Shown here: one piece after another, positions 13,119 to 24,500 of the stretch
Layout: each line of letters opens with the position of its first letter
How positions within the stretch are numbered: position 1 is the stretch's first letter
Assembly: GCA_003508835.1 (NCBI GenBank)
Contig: PUFA01000027.1
Location: forward strand, 1,984,001-2,048,000
DNA length: 64,000 bases
Reading direction: 5' to 3'
From: Eonycteris spelaea
Lineage: Eukaryota; Chordata; Mammalia; Chiroptera; Pteropodidae
Notes under the pieces: generated by a model
Told to the model about the DNA's origin: nothing
Databases searched by the model: none
The model's input: the letters and a program-made list of their open reading frames with translations, nothing else
Made by a program: the position numbers and the translations under genes

Positions 13119-13404
13119 CCCGTACTATAAACTTTTTTCTAATGACCACAAAGTTATACCTGCCACTTCTGCAAACCAAAAATGATATCTAAATGTCACC
13201 AAATATATATATAATGTATATATGCTAGTTAGAAAGGCAGAATTTCATGATGGAAAATATATGTTCTGCGTGCATAGAATAAAAGACCTATGAGTCATCC
13301 CCTGCAACCCTGTTTAGGCGAAGACTGCTCTTTATCATCTAGCTAGATGGCAATTAGAAGTGTGTGAGACAAAGTATCCCTTAGGAAAAACTGGCTAAAG
13401 AATA

Positions 13405-13485
13405 AATCACATAAAGTGCTTTACGGACATTATCTAATATATTGTCACACATCCCTGTGAGCTACACAGCCCTACACAAAAAGGA
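13405..13485 (+). repeat. MIR fragment
   Basis: A short match to the central MIR part (gtgctttacggacattatctaat, then atccctgtgagc). Confidence 0.5.
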
Positions 13486-13489
13486 ATCC

Positions 13490-15860
13490 TAATTTGTTTA
13501 TAGACTTTAAAGGTGATATAGTGTAAAATGAAAGGCCAAGATGCTACTAACAAGATTAGACTTACCTGAGGCCTAGAGCAGTTTCCGCCATCTTAGCTGA
13601 AACGCCACTAAGTTAATTAACCTCTATTGTTTTCCTTAACCTGCTTAATGAAAATGTCAGTACCATTTGGGCCAGAAGGCTGTGAAACCAGGCAGGTCAT
13701 TTAGAATATTTTTCTCCCCTTCAAGTTGACCCACTCTGATTCAATCAATGGTTAACATCCTTCGCCTTAGATACAATGGGAGATATTCACATTCGCCTTC
13801 CCTAAAGGCCATGGTACCTTTTAAAAATCAGTGAACTGTGAATTTCCAGCTAATTGCAAACAACTGTTCTACAGAAAGGAGCATTGGTCTTAGCCTGCAA
13901 GGAAGACCCAAAGCAAAATAATTGTTAGGCCGGCATCCATCCCTCTATCCCTTTATTTTTTTTAACTGATAGAACATATTGATTTCACACACACAAAAAA
14001 GACAACTGTACAACTTGGGAATGGAGTGGGAGATGCAATTTTCTGTCCTACAGAAAGGGTATTGAGGGTGATAAGGTAAGACTGAAATTCACACATGAAA
14101 ATTTAATATGTATTGTATTTTCTGGATTTTAATTCTTAAACATACTTTGATGTAAACAAAAGAAATGTTATGATAACATTTCTCAAGCTTGTCCCCACTC
14201 CAGTGTTCTCCATGTCAGTAAGTGGTCTCTAAGGCCACCAGTTACTCAAGCCAGAAACAAGTCACCCTTGATTCTCTCACTCCCTTACCTCCCACATGCA
14301 ATCCATCAACAAGTTCTATCGATTTTACTTTGAAATGTGTCCCAAATCTGTCCAGTTTTTTCTCATCTCCTCTGCTTTCACCTTTGTCCACACCAATAAA
14401 GTGAATGAGGCTACCTGGGTAGAGTAAAGAGCTTTCTCAAAAGTACAGACATTTAGGAAACACTACAATTGGTAACAGAAGGAAAGGAGACAGAAGAGAA
14501 GCTGAAAAAGTGGGAGAAACAGAATACAATTGAGATAAACAGAGAATTTAGACAGAACGGATCAGATACCTCAGGTCAACTCTGGAGCATTTTCTAGTCT
14601 GAAGGCAAATACAGGTGTGAATATAAGGTGAATTCAGAATGTGTTTCTTATATTTAAGACGAATCATATACAAAATGTTTAGTTCACACAACTTATAAAT
14701 GATTACCGATATTTCTGTATAATTTTTTTAATAAAATCCTTCAGATTAAAAAAAAGACTAAAAACATATAATAAAATAATTGAGTAATACTTTAGAATTT
14801 TTTATTCTTTTGATTCAGTTTTGGCTATGTGAGTAAATACAAATCAGGCATTTGGTTTTTGTTTTGTTTTATTTTGTGTACACTCAACTTGATCAAAGCA
14901 TCCAAAGGCCAATGTTCAAATTCACTGTGATAAAAACAAGTTTTCAATCTTCTACATGAAATTGTTCACTTGTTCAGACAAGCCAAAATTCAACTTGGAA
15001 ACATTTCTCTACTCCATAACCTTAAAAATTCTACTAAAAGTGTCTCAAATTCCTCCAGTGTTCTTCATTAAATGATACTTAATCTAATTTTAAGAAATAT
15101 TAACATTTATTAAGTTCAAGGCATATTCATATATTAAAAGATAATTTTTAGAAGAGGGTATAGTATGACTTTAATACAGATATAAAATGAACATGTGGCA
15201 AATCTTTTATTAATTCATTAATTAATGAGGGAACCAGTAAGACATTAGAATTGGTTAAAAGGAGAATTCAAAAAAACACACATTATTGGACATTAAGAAT
15301 GCTGAGATAAATTTGCTTAACAAATATAAAACTTCAAAACTGCTCAATATCCACAAGGCAATAATTGAGTGATTCCCAATGAGATACAATTTGTATGTCT
15401 ATGGACAAGAACTGTTTGTATTCCTATAAGTATTATATAACTTACAGCAATATAAAATAATTCAAAGACAATAAAGATTCAGAGACCCTATAGAATCAGA
15501 TAATCTAATTTTCCAATGAAGACAACCCTAATATCTTGGTCTACTTCTAAGCCTTTCACAAATTTCCCCTATAAATAATACAAAAAGTACTAACTCCTTG
15601 TGTCCCAATGCCTAAAATCTGGAAGGCGAGGAATGAAGAGGAGGAAGATAAACATAATAACTAAAGAGATTATAAGGCACAGTGGGACATATTACAAAAG
15701 ACAGAACTGATAATTTTCCAGTATACACAATATGTACAAATAAGAAAAATCTCTGTTCTGATTGCATGGTGCCTATGCTGAATGCATACTTAAGCATAGA
15801 CAGAAATAAAGAACTATGGAAAATCAGAGGGGGAAAGAGTTATATTACAATAAGGAGCAG
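13490..15860. other. Intergenic DNA with an unnamed ancient repeat near 14200-14400
   Basis: Positions 14230-14400 resemble a common mammalian ancient repeat (ccagttactcaagccagaaac, then cttacctcccacatgcaatc). The rest is unassigned AT-rich DNA. No gene was seen. Confidence 0.4.
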
Positions 15861-15869
15861 GTTTTTAAA

Positions 15870-15985
15870 GGAGAAAGTTTTTCTGATTGTGGTAATCATT
15901 TTGCAAAGTATGCATATATGAAATTAACACATTGTACACTATAAATATAAACAAATTTTGTAAATTACACCTCAACAAAGCTGGA
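15870..15985 (+). repeat. L1 3' end
   Basis: The run tgtggtaatcattttgc, then cattgtacactataaatat, then ttacacctcaacaaagctgg matches the 3' terminus of old L1 elements. Confidence 0.6.
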
Positions 15986-16119
15986 CTGGGGAAAGAAAGA
16001 ACAAAGGTAGAATAAGTAGCATATGATATACTGATAAAAAAACATCTCAAACTCAGGGAATAGGAAGAGAAAAGTGACAGATACATAATGTTCCTAGCTT
16101 ATAGTTAATATGGTTAAAT

Positions 16120-16480
16120 GAAATGAAACTTAAGCAAAAGAAATGGAGATTTAGGCCAAATTATAGACAATTTTGAACATGTTAGGAATTCATTTTGTTC
16201 CAATGGGCAGCCATCAAAATTTTTAAGCAGAGAAATGACAAGATCAAATATAAGCTTGAGACAAATAATCCTAGCAGCAATTAGGATAAAAGAGATTGAA
16301 AAGTGAGAAATTAAAGGCATAGAAGCCAGCAGAAATGTATTGCAATGGTCAGATTGGAGTCCAAACCAGAACACTGTGAGAAGAAAAGAGCTTTGAGGAA
16401 GGCAGAATGAATAGGAGGATATGGTGATTTACCAAGTAAGAGAGTCTAGGTTTTTGACTACCCATATTAGTTAAAAATTT
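16120..16480 (+). repeat. Ancient interspersed repeat, family not named
   Basis: Phrases such as ccatcaaaatttttaagcag, agaaatgacaagatcaaat and gtattgcaatggtcag match a common mammalian relic, in the same orientation as copies at 36.8, 39.3 and 62 kb. Confidence 0.5.
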
Positions 16481-17139
16481 GACTAAAATTTTTAGTTATA
16501 AAATATGTGCTGCTCTACTAATGGCCTAAGATAATACATGTAATTTGAGACATTCATACATGTTCACAAACTTCTTTACTCTCAAAGACAGCTTTAATTC
16601 ATGTTTGGATGCTTAGTTTCTAAATGTTTTGTTAATTTTGATGGCTTCATATCAGTAGTAACTCCCAACTCTAAGTACCCTATACTTATAGCAAGATCAA
16701 TGGTTTACAATGAGTGGGTATAAATCCTTATTTCAAACAATCTTGATAATTTCAATTTTTTTTTCTGTTTTCTTGCAGATTTAAGTTGTCCATACATGCA
16801 TATGTCATGTACATGATGTTTTTAAATACAACATATAAACACATCTTTTTAAAAACTGTGTGATGTAACTGATGAAGAGCTTGTATTAGGAGAAGAGTCC
16901 ATTCTGTATGTTCTTCTTGCTACTGCTTGTATGAATAGAGTCATCTTCAATTCACATTTCTCATAGGGATTTTTAAAGTCACTTTTCATTTTATGAGTTT
17001 AAGTGAAAGCAAATAATACAATCTGTAAATCCACAGGCCTGTAGGCACAATACACTCTCCCCTCAGGATTCTTCTCCAGGTGTACTTGACATGACTTTAC
17101 ACATAGACCAAATCAGAGCACTGGGAAGTCCTTATGTTA

Positions 17140-17560
17140 AAATTAATGAAGCCTTATTTTATTGTAGTTAGGAATATAAAAATAACTTTCTAGGCCCAAC
17201 ATGAGCTACTCCTGCCCCAGGGTTCCACGTTAGCAAACCGAAATTTAGATAACTTTCCTGTCCCTATAAATGCTCCACTTGACCAGAAACGCAGAATATC
17301 CAGTCAATCAATCCCCAAACGCCAAGCCAACTCTGGGCTCTATACTTATTTCTTGTCTCTTCTCATCATAAGTAGGGTCAACTATGTGGCCCCATCCAAA
17401 CAGATATTTTCTATTTTTCTCTTCCTTGTTACTTATTTTTAATGCTATAAAAGCTTCCTGCCTTCCACCTATTTTTCAGTTCTCTGAAAGGAGACTATCT
17501 GCTTTAATAAGTGGTAAGTAAAGTTTGTTTGACTCATCTAAATTGTTTTCTTTAATCATT
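17140..17560 (+). repeat. Possible old LTR
   Basis: There is a TATA-like tataaaag at about 17447, a C/T-rich stretch, and taataagtggtaagtaaag, which resembles LTR promoter and poly(A) regions. No duplication of the target was found. It could instead be unique DNA. Confidence 0.3.
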
Positions 17561-17689
17561 TTTAACAGGATTAACTATAAATAGACATTTTAGTAATTTG
17601 TTCAGATTCTCCAATGATTCATCTGGTGAACCCCCCATCCCCATTGAAAACCCATACTTTTAGATTAGAAAAAAGATGAGTCAAAGATT

Positions 17690-18500
17690 AGCAGGACCAA
17701 CTTGAAGGATAGTGGTGTCAATGACCTAAATGGTAAACACAAAAGGATGAATGGGTTTGGAAGAAAAATAGAACCAGTTTCCAACATGTTGAGTCCAACG
17801 GACCAAGAGACAATTTAATGAAGGTATGTAAAAGAGGTCTGGAGCACATGAGAAGAATCCAGGTTACTACATGCATGGATCCAGTGTGATAGTTGAAGCC
17901 AACTCATAATGTAGGTTTCCCAAGGGAAAAAGGCAAGCAAATCAGAAAATCTTGAAAAGTATTTTCATATAAGGGGTTTAAAAAAGCAAGAGGACTCCTC
18001 TTGGAGATGCAGAGAAAGGGAAAGAAAGAACCAGAAGCCATGAAGAGACGATTTTAAGAAAGCAAATATTTCAACTATACTGCACAGTCAAGAAGGATAA
18101 AGTTAAGATAAAGACATTGGATTTGCTAATTTAGGATATGACTGACATTTGAAAGAATGATTTCAGTAAAGTAACAGGAGAAGACAGTTTTCAATAACCA
18201 ATAAGTAGTTGGGACAAAAAAAAAAATGGGAACAGTAACCATAGACTGTTCGTTCAGGAAGTTTGATGGTTAAGGGAGAAGAGAAATTATGTAGTAAATT
18301 AAAGAAGGTGCTTTAAATAACAAGCATTTGATGTTATATGTAGAGCAAACAGTGAAGAGGTATAAATTGTAGGTAGAAATAAAGAAGAAAACTTATGAGA
18401 CCAGTTCTCAAATGAAATGGTATTGATTAAATCAAGAACAAAGATGAAAGCTAGCTTTGGGAAGGAGGAAGAGGAACTATAGTTAATGATATTGTATTGC
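17690..18500. other. Unassigned purine-rich intergenic DNA
   Basis: Many gaag/aaga runs suggest an old repeat of the family at 16.1 kb, but no clear boundaries can be drawn. No gene was seen. Confidence 0.35.
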
Positions 18501-18554
18501 ATATTTCAAAGTTGCTAAGAGAGTAGGTCTTAAAAGTTCTAAGCATTAGAAAAA

Positions 18555-18700
18555 AATGTAACTATGTATGGTGACATGTTAACTAGACTTAATGTGGTAA
18601 CCATTTTGCAATACATGCAAATATTGAGTCATTACATTGTATACCTAAAATTAATATAATAGTATATATCAATTATACTTCATTAAACAAAACCACATCA
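18555..18700 (+). repeat. L1 3' end
   Basis: The run tgttaactagacttaatg, then ggtaaccattttgcaatac, then attgtatacctaaaattaat is the same L1 terminus class as at 15.87 kb, in the same orientation. Confidence 0.65.
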
Positions 18701-18709
18701 GTATAAACA

Positions 18710-20700
18710 GGATACAGAGGAGCAGGAACTATTTGTATCCAAAGATTCTTACCTCGAAACCGTGCTCTTCCTATTGAACTGGTTGCTTCATTTAGGTCTC
18801 CTTTTCCTGTTCTCTTTATCCCCATGACCTCCTGTGGTACAATGGGAAATAAATATGTGGTTTTAAAAAAAAAAATTAAGGAAAGAGATGAAGTGTGGTA
18901 GTTTTTTGTTTTGTTTTGTTTAAATAATGCATCTCGAAAAAATAGTTTGAAAGTGTTCCTATCAGACGGTTTCTCTTTCTATCAGACTATTAGAAGGGTG
19001 GGGTAACCTGTTAAACATTGGTAAACATTTTGGACAGTTTAGGGGTAGGCAAATAAAGTTGGAGCCACTAACTAGTTTTTAGCATCACCCAGACTTGAGC
19101 AGAAGAAAGTTCATTCTGATCAGAGGTATGTCAGAGGCAGGAAGACTGGATTTTTGAACCAGTCCTGAAGAAAATTAAAAGGATAAGAAATTCAGGCAAG
19201 AAAACATGCCTTAACCAAGGTAACAGCAAGGGGACAGAGAGGAGACAACATACTTGAGAGTTATTTAGAAGGGAGGATGGGAGTGGAGCAAGAGGATACA
19301 GCAAAGTCAACATTATTCTTTCTAGATACTTGTCAGAGAAGGAAAGAGAGATGGGGAAGTAAACACACAGAAACACAGAGTCCATGGATGTGCTTCACTA
19401 AAAAGAGAAGCTTACTGGTGGAAAAGAAACAGCCAAGAGAAAGGGAGAGTTTAAAGAAAACACAGAGAGAGGATGACTGACATAAGGCTAGCTGATGGAG
19501 TCATCAACACCCTTCGAAAAGGGGGACAGGAAGAGATTCAGAGCAGAGGTAAGAGATTAGCTTTAAACTAGAGGAAAGAAAGGAAGAGGTCCACAAGCTA
19601 TTTACAATATTTCAGAAAGCTTTCTGGAAATTGCAATTAAATAAAATGTCAAGTTTCTTTACTTTTCGCAGGCATTAAATCAACTCTGGGGGTTAACACT
19701 GGTTATCACACACTGATCAGAAATTCTAATTTGCTATTGACGACATCATAGAAATTTCTAGGATGTGATTGGTGGAACTTATACTGTTAGTAGAGTTATT
19801 TATCTGGTTTACAATATCTGATTTAATTCTCCAGCATGTGATCGACCTTGGATTAGAAGAGTGACAGCCAAAATTAAGCCAGCTTTTCCAGGGAACACTG
19901 CCTACTGTTTGTATATTTATTTAACTTTATTGCTTATTAGCATTACATCCATGACAGTGATGTATGTGATTTCATTTAAGTGACAAAATCTTTCAAGATA
20001 CGGGGTCCAAGGATGAAAACATAATAAAAAGAGTCTTTGGATGAAAAGAATTGGTATGACAAGATCTCTATTGTCCCTCATATCTAACATTCTGTAATTT
20101 TAAGAGACGCCTATAAACACAAGTTCAGGAATGACTAAATGCAAAAGTTGTAAAGAATACTTGAAAACACCCCCAACTAACCAATGACTCACTCTAAATA
20201 AGACAATAACCGATGACTCACTTTAAACAAGGCAAGGAGAAAGGGAAGCAATGTTAAATAACCATTCCCACCTGGAAGGCAGCGCTAGCAAGACCAAAAA
20301 TAAAAAATAAAGGAGAGCAAAGGATAGATAGCCAGCGCCTAATAACGGCAAAGGAGTACTCCTTTTATTAATAACAAAACATTAATCAACTTTAGCAGCA
20401 GGAATGATTGTCACAAGTACACTTTTTTATGTTTGGCACATCCACCTAGCCAACTCTTGTGTACATACAGAATGAGGTTTTTTCTTACCAATACCTACTA
20501 AGCTAGGCTCATGCTGTACTTTGGTGTGTTTTTACCCACTGAAACTCAGTAAACTGAAAGTTTTTTTTTTTTTTTCAAGTTAGAAGTGGGACAAGGCGAT
20601 GAGTTAAGAGTTAAGACTGGTATTCCGTGGGTCGGATGCTAGGGCTACTAGCAGTCTCAACATCTGGCAAGCATCTGTGAGCAGTTGAGCAGACCAGATA
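18710..20700. other. Region upstream of the CASD1 island, nothing recognised
   Basis: No gene, RNA or clear repeat was seen. It includes a T run at about 20562-20575 and AT-rich DNA leading to the island shore. Confidence 0.45.
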
Positions 20701-20719
20701 GTCTGAAGATAAGCCCTGG

Positions 20720-20727
20720 TGACGTCG
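20720..20727. promoter_or_regulatory. CRE-like site upstream of the CpG island
   Basis: The sequence TGACGTCG is a seven-of-eight match to the CREB/ATF palindrome TGACGTCA. It lies about 670 bp upstream of the CASD1 start codon, in the shore of the island. A functional role is inference. Confidence 0.35.
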
Positions 20728-20958
20728 GGGTAACCTTCGTACCCTACTGACCGGGTTCAGAGAGCAGAGCGCTCAGGAAAGGGTGTATTGCGGAAGGAGA
20801 GAGGTAACTATGTGTACTTTTCTTCTATGTGTACTTTTATTGCTCCAACCAGGGCTCAGGTAGCGACCAGTAAGCAGGCCAGGGGAAAGCCCAGGGGTCC
20901 GCATTCAAGCCAGGTTGGAGCCCCGGTCCCCTCTCTTCACACCCCCATGTCTGTGCCT

Positions 20959-20985
20959 CCGCCGCCGCCGCCGCCGCCGCCCGCC
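20959..20985. repeat. CCG trinucleotide run in the CpG island
   Basis: About eight to nine CCG/GCC units lie about 410 bp upstream of the start codon, at or above the presumed 5'UTR. The run is short and interrupted by a C-rich stretch at its right end. Confidence 0.85.
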
Positions 20986-21379
20986 GGCGCCCGTGACCCG
21001 ATGACCCCGGAGGGCCGTCTGGGGCCCGTGACCCCGGAGCCCCGGGCATCCGGACCCCCCTCGCAGGCGCAGCCGCTATTAAGGCAGGAGGCTAATGGGG
21101 AGGAGGAGGAAGGGGAGGAGACAGGCGTCCCGGGCGCCTCGCGAACCGGCACGGCGGAGCAGCGGCGGCGGGGTTGGGGGGAGGCGGCCGAGGCGGCTGC
21201 GGCCGAGGAGGGGCAGGTGGAGGCCGGGGGCGCTGTGGCAGCGGGGTCAGGCTCCCCGGCTGGAGGCGCGGGTGGCGGCCGCGGGGACTGGCGGCGGCTC
21301 CTCGCCTGGCTGCGGCGGCGACGGCCCCAGTGCTGCCCCTGTGCGGCGCCCCTTCCCCGCTCCGCCGCGCACTGTTGTC

Positions 21380-21451
21380 ATGGAGGAACCAAGATGGCGG
21401 CTCTGGCCTACAACCTGGGCAAGCGGGAGATCAACCACTACTTCAGCGTGA
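21380..21451 (+). promoter_or_regulatory. Upstream ORF overlapping the CASD1 start, 23 codons plus stop
   Basis: An ATG with G at -3 and G at +4 lies 14 nt before the CASD1 ATG, in the +2 frame. It runs 23 codons through the main start and stops at TGA 21449-21451. If transcripts begin upstream of 21380, scanning ribosomes should often use this ATG and miss the main one. The peptide (MEEPRWRL...) resembles nothing I know. Confidence 0.55.
21391..21401 (+). promoter_or_regulatory. CASD1: YY1-type motif overlapping the CASD1 start codon
   Basis: AAGATGGCGGC is the classic high-affinity YY1 element. Its ATG is the initiation codon of CASD1. In many CpG-island promoters such elements sit just downstream of the transcription start, sometimes covering the first ATG (established knowledge), which suggests a start site close by. 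Confidence 0.7.
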
Positions 21452-21526
21452 GGAGCGCCAAGGTGCTGGCGCTGGCGGCCGTGCTGCTGCTCGCAGCGTG
21501 CCACCTCGCGTCCCGCCGCTATCGAG
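21394..21526 (+). CDS. CASD1: CASD1 coding exon 1 (residues 1-44)
   Basis: This exon begins at the ATG with good Kozak context (A at -3, G at +4) and opens [11 protein letters not shown] hydrophobic Leu/Ala-rich stretch at about residues 22-38 is the signal-anchor helix that places the SGNH domain in the Golgi lumen. The donor is CGAG|gtgagc, leaving phase 1; exon 2 completes the Gly45 codon. The exon lies in the CpG island, and the 5'UTR lies immediately upstream. Another ATG 14 nt upstream is out of frame, so this start is chosen because it alone joins the conserved protein. Confidence 0.97.
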
Positions 21527-24500
21527 GTGAGCGGGCCCTCCCCCTGCCCGGCCGGGGGAGGAGGCGACGCGGCGGCTGGAGGCCGCCCCCCGCGCCCAAC
21601 ACACGCCCACGTCCACGCGGCCGCCCGCGCGCCCGGCCCGCGGGGGCGGTGGCGCCCCCACGTGCGCCCAGGTGTCCCCCGCGGCGGGCCCCAGCGTGGC
21701 CCGCCACAGGTCGCGGCCCCGTGGTTCTGGGCGCCCCGAGCCGTCCGTGCTGGGGCCGGGGGCGCCACGCCGGGCCTGGCCGGAGGAGCAGCCGGGGTCC
21801 CGGCTCCAGCGCGAGGCGGCCTGGGGGACACGCGCCAGGAACGGGGCCCGCGTGCGGGAGGTCGGACAGGCGGCCCTTGGGGGCCAGCCCGGGCCGCACG
21901 AAGGCAAAGGCCTCCCTGCGAGGGGGCGCCTCCGTCCGCAGCGGGGGTCAGCGATTCTGCGTCCTAGGGGTCCGGCTCTTTAGCCTTTGTTTAATCCGGT
22001 CTCTGCCTTGTAATAGCAGGACCGAGCTGTTGTTGGACAGCGGCAAGGGCCGCCCCGTTTTCCTTTGGCACTGGGGGTGACAGCTGGCAAAAGATGCCAC
22101 TGGCAAATGGAGTAGGTGTCATCCAGCCTTTGTGATTCAGACGTTTGAAGGCTTCTGGTTGCACACTTTTTACAAAATAAAGGCCCTCGGGCAGATAATG
22201 TGAAAAGAAGTAAGGGGTTGACCAGAGTCGAGGTGGGCAATGAGAGCAAGTTGGAAGCAGTTTGAGAGGAGGCCTTCTCAGCGGGGTTTTGAAGTTGGTG
22301 TAAGGGAAAAGGAAATATGGCCTTATTTCAGAACGAATTATCTTTTCAATAATCAAGGGATATTTACTTGTCCTTGATTGATTTAAAAAAATTAGGAGAG
22401 ACTGACAGTCCGCGAGAAATTAATAATGACTGGATCTTTTATTTTTTCGCTCTTAGTATTATCGAAGCCATTATCAGGACAGCTCTTGGTGACTGTGAGA
22501 TTAATTGGTCAAGATGTAATGTGTAATGGACAGGTGGGCATTTCATGCTATTCCCAGTTCACTTCACACCAACTTTGGCGAAATATCCAGTAAATGGGGT
22601 ACTGGAATCTGAGCTCTCTTCTCACCCCAGGAAATCTTTCAAAGTGTAGAACATTTTAATCAGTTTTGCTGCCTTATTTTCTCCAATATTTGAGGATTAA
22701 AAATCTTGTACTCTAGTACCATGCTGGATGAATGGCTCTTTAATACAAAGACATAAGGTGGATTTAAACAAATAAATTCTTTATACCCTTTTAGCCTTTC
22801 TCCTCCACTCTCCTGTAGGTCACAGCCATAGGACCTGGCAGGGCATTGCTTCATCTTTCAACTACAGTTACTGTTAACAGATCATATGCAAAATAAAACT
22901 AGCAATGTTGATGAATTAATATGTGACTTTGAAGAAGTTTTCTAACACTATTAATCACATGTTAGTTTGGTATAAGATAACGGTAATCTAACCAATTTTG
23001 TGTAATTTTGGTGCTTTAGTCCTAAAGGTAAACATCTAATCTCCCCCCCCCCTTTAATTGTGCTTCTGTCTTTTGATAAGCTTGGATACTAATTATTATA
23101 TTTAGATTATTTCATCCTTTCAAAATCTGTCATCAGCAGGGAAAATAGAATGTCAGATGGAACCGTATGATTCAGTGTGGCAATCTGGGGTTGTTTGTTT
23201 ATAAAGCCTCCTTCAGAAGCTAGTCATCAGCTTTCATAGGTGCTTCAGTGCCTTAAGTGTGAAGCAGTACACCTGGTGTGTGTACTTGCCCAGGCTGACT
23301 GTCAAGAACTTGAGCCAGAGACTGAGAAATCATCTTACCAGGAACTTTTTAGCCATCCTTATGCTTAGGCTTGTCAAACTGAGTCAGATGCAATGCCCTT
23401 TAACACAAAGATAACCATACACTTGAATATCAAATCTTTAGAATAAGAAAGGGCCTTATTTTAGATACTGAGGTTTAGGTTGTATATTAAAATCCCCAGT
23501 GTGTGGGTATGAGAGTGCCTCAGGCAAGGTAGAGTGAATACAATTTGAATACACATATCCAATATCTCTTGCTTTATTTACAAGATACAGCAAGTAAAAG
23601 AAACACACAGTAAAGCTTGGCAAACACAACATGCTAACTAACATTGATCATATATATATACCAGGTACTGTTCTGTTAAGGGTTTTACATGTTTTAATTC
23701 ATTTTGTATTTACAGCCATTCTATGAGGTAGATACAATTACCTTATTCTATCCTCTCTCCTTGCCTCATTTCTAACATTTTTGTAATCAGGATGAGTTTT
23801 TAAAACTTTGATTGTATGTCAAAGTTTAATTGATAATATCTTTCCTACTGTTAAATAAAATAATGATGTGTCTTATAATCAATGCTCTTAGAGTCATCAA
23901 ATTACAGTATTATTTACATTTTAAAGATGAGTCAGTCATGAGAGGTTAAGTTGCCTAAGGAGACACAATTAGTAACAGGTAGGATTTAAAACCCAGTTAG
24001 TCAACCTCATGCCATTATGTTGTACTCTGCCTTTCTCAGAGCTTCTTATACAGTGGCAATGTATAGAAGAAGTGAGCAAGCATTTTCCAGAGGGACATGT
24101 ATTAAACCATTTAGGAACATTGACTTAACCTCACAGTACCAGCCAAGAGTTTTCCTATTCTTTTTCTAGTAAAGAGGTGATTTTCTAAAAGTTGCATGTA
24201 TAAAACTTCAAAATCTGACCAGTTTATTTTTTATTACCTATGTTTTTGTTTTTTCCTTCTTCCTAAACTCCAGGCTCACAGTCTAAATATGCTTTTCCCT
24301 TTTACGTATCTAACAAATATCTGGTTTTCTATGCCTGCAATGGCCTATCTCTCCTGGAAAGAAAGCACAGTTTTCCAAGGCCTGGTTCATAGTTACTACC
24401 ACAGAAGTAGGAATTAGGAATTCAGTTTCTATAGCAGTGAGTACATACTTATCATATTGTATTATAATAATTTGTATCTGTCTCCCCTACACAAACTGTG

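Larger units (their letters stand above)
20930..22000. promoter_or_regulatory. CASD1: CpG-island promoter of CASD1
   Basis: GC content and CpG density rise sharply at about 20930 and fall again near 22000, against an AT-rich background. The island includes a CCG run, several GC boxes, exon 1 and the start of intron 1. No canonical TATA box is seen just upstream of the start codon, as expected of a broad housekeeping promoter. The exact transcription start cannot be read from sequence; a 5'UTR within about 21.1-21.39 kb is an inference. Confidence 0.85.

Noticed and set aside
21247..21907. Long open frames on the - strand of the CpG island
   Set aside because: Several overlapping frames are open at once with Arg/Pro/Gly-rich composition, as expected from base composition alone; no splice or homology support.
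20788..22080. A 430-codon open frame across the CpG island
   Set aside because: It is a by-product of GC-rich, stop-poor DNA. It crosses the exon 1 donor and contains Pro, Arg and Gly low-complexity runs. It matches CASD1 only where its frame coincides with exon 1.
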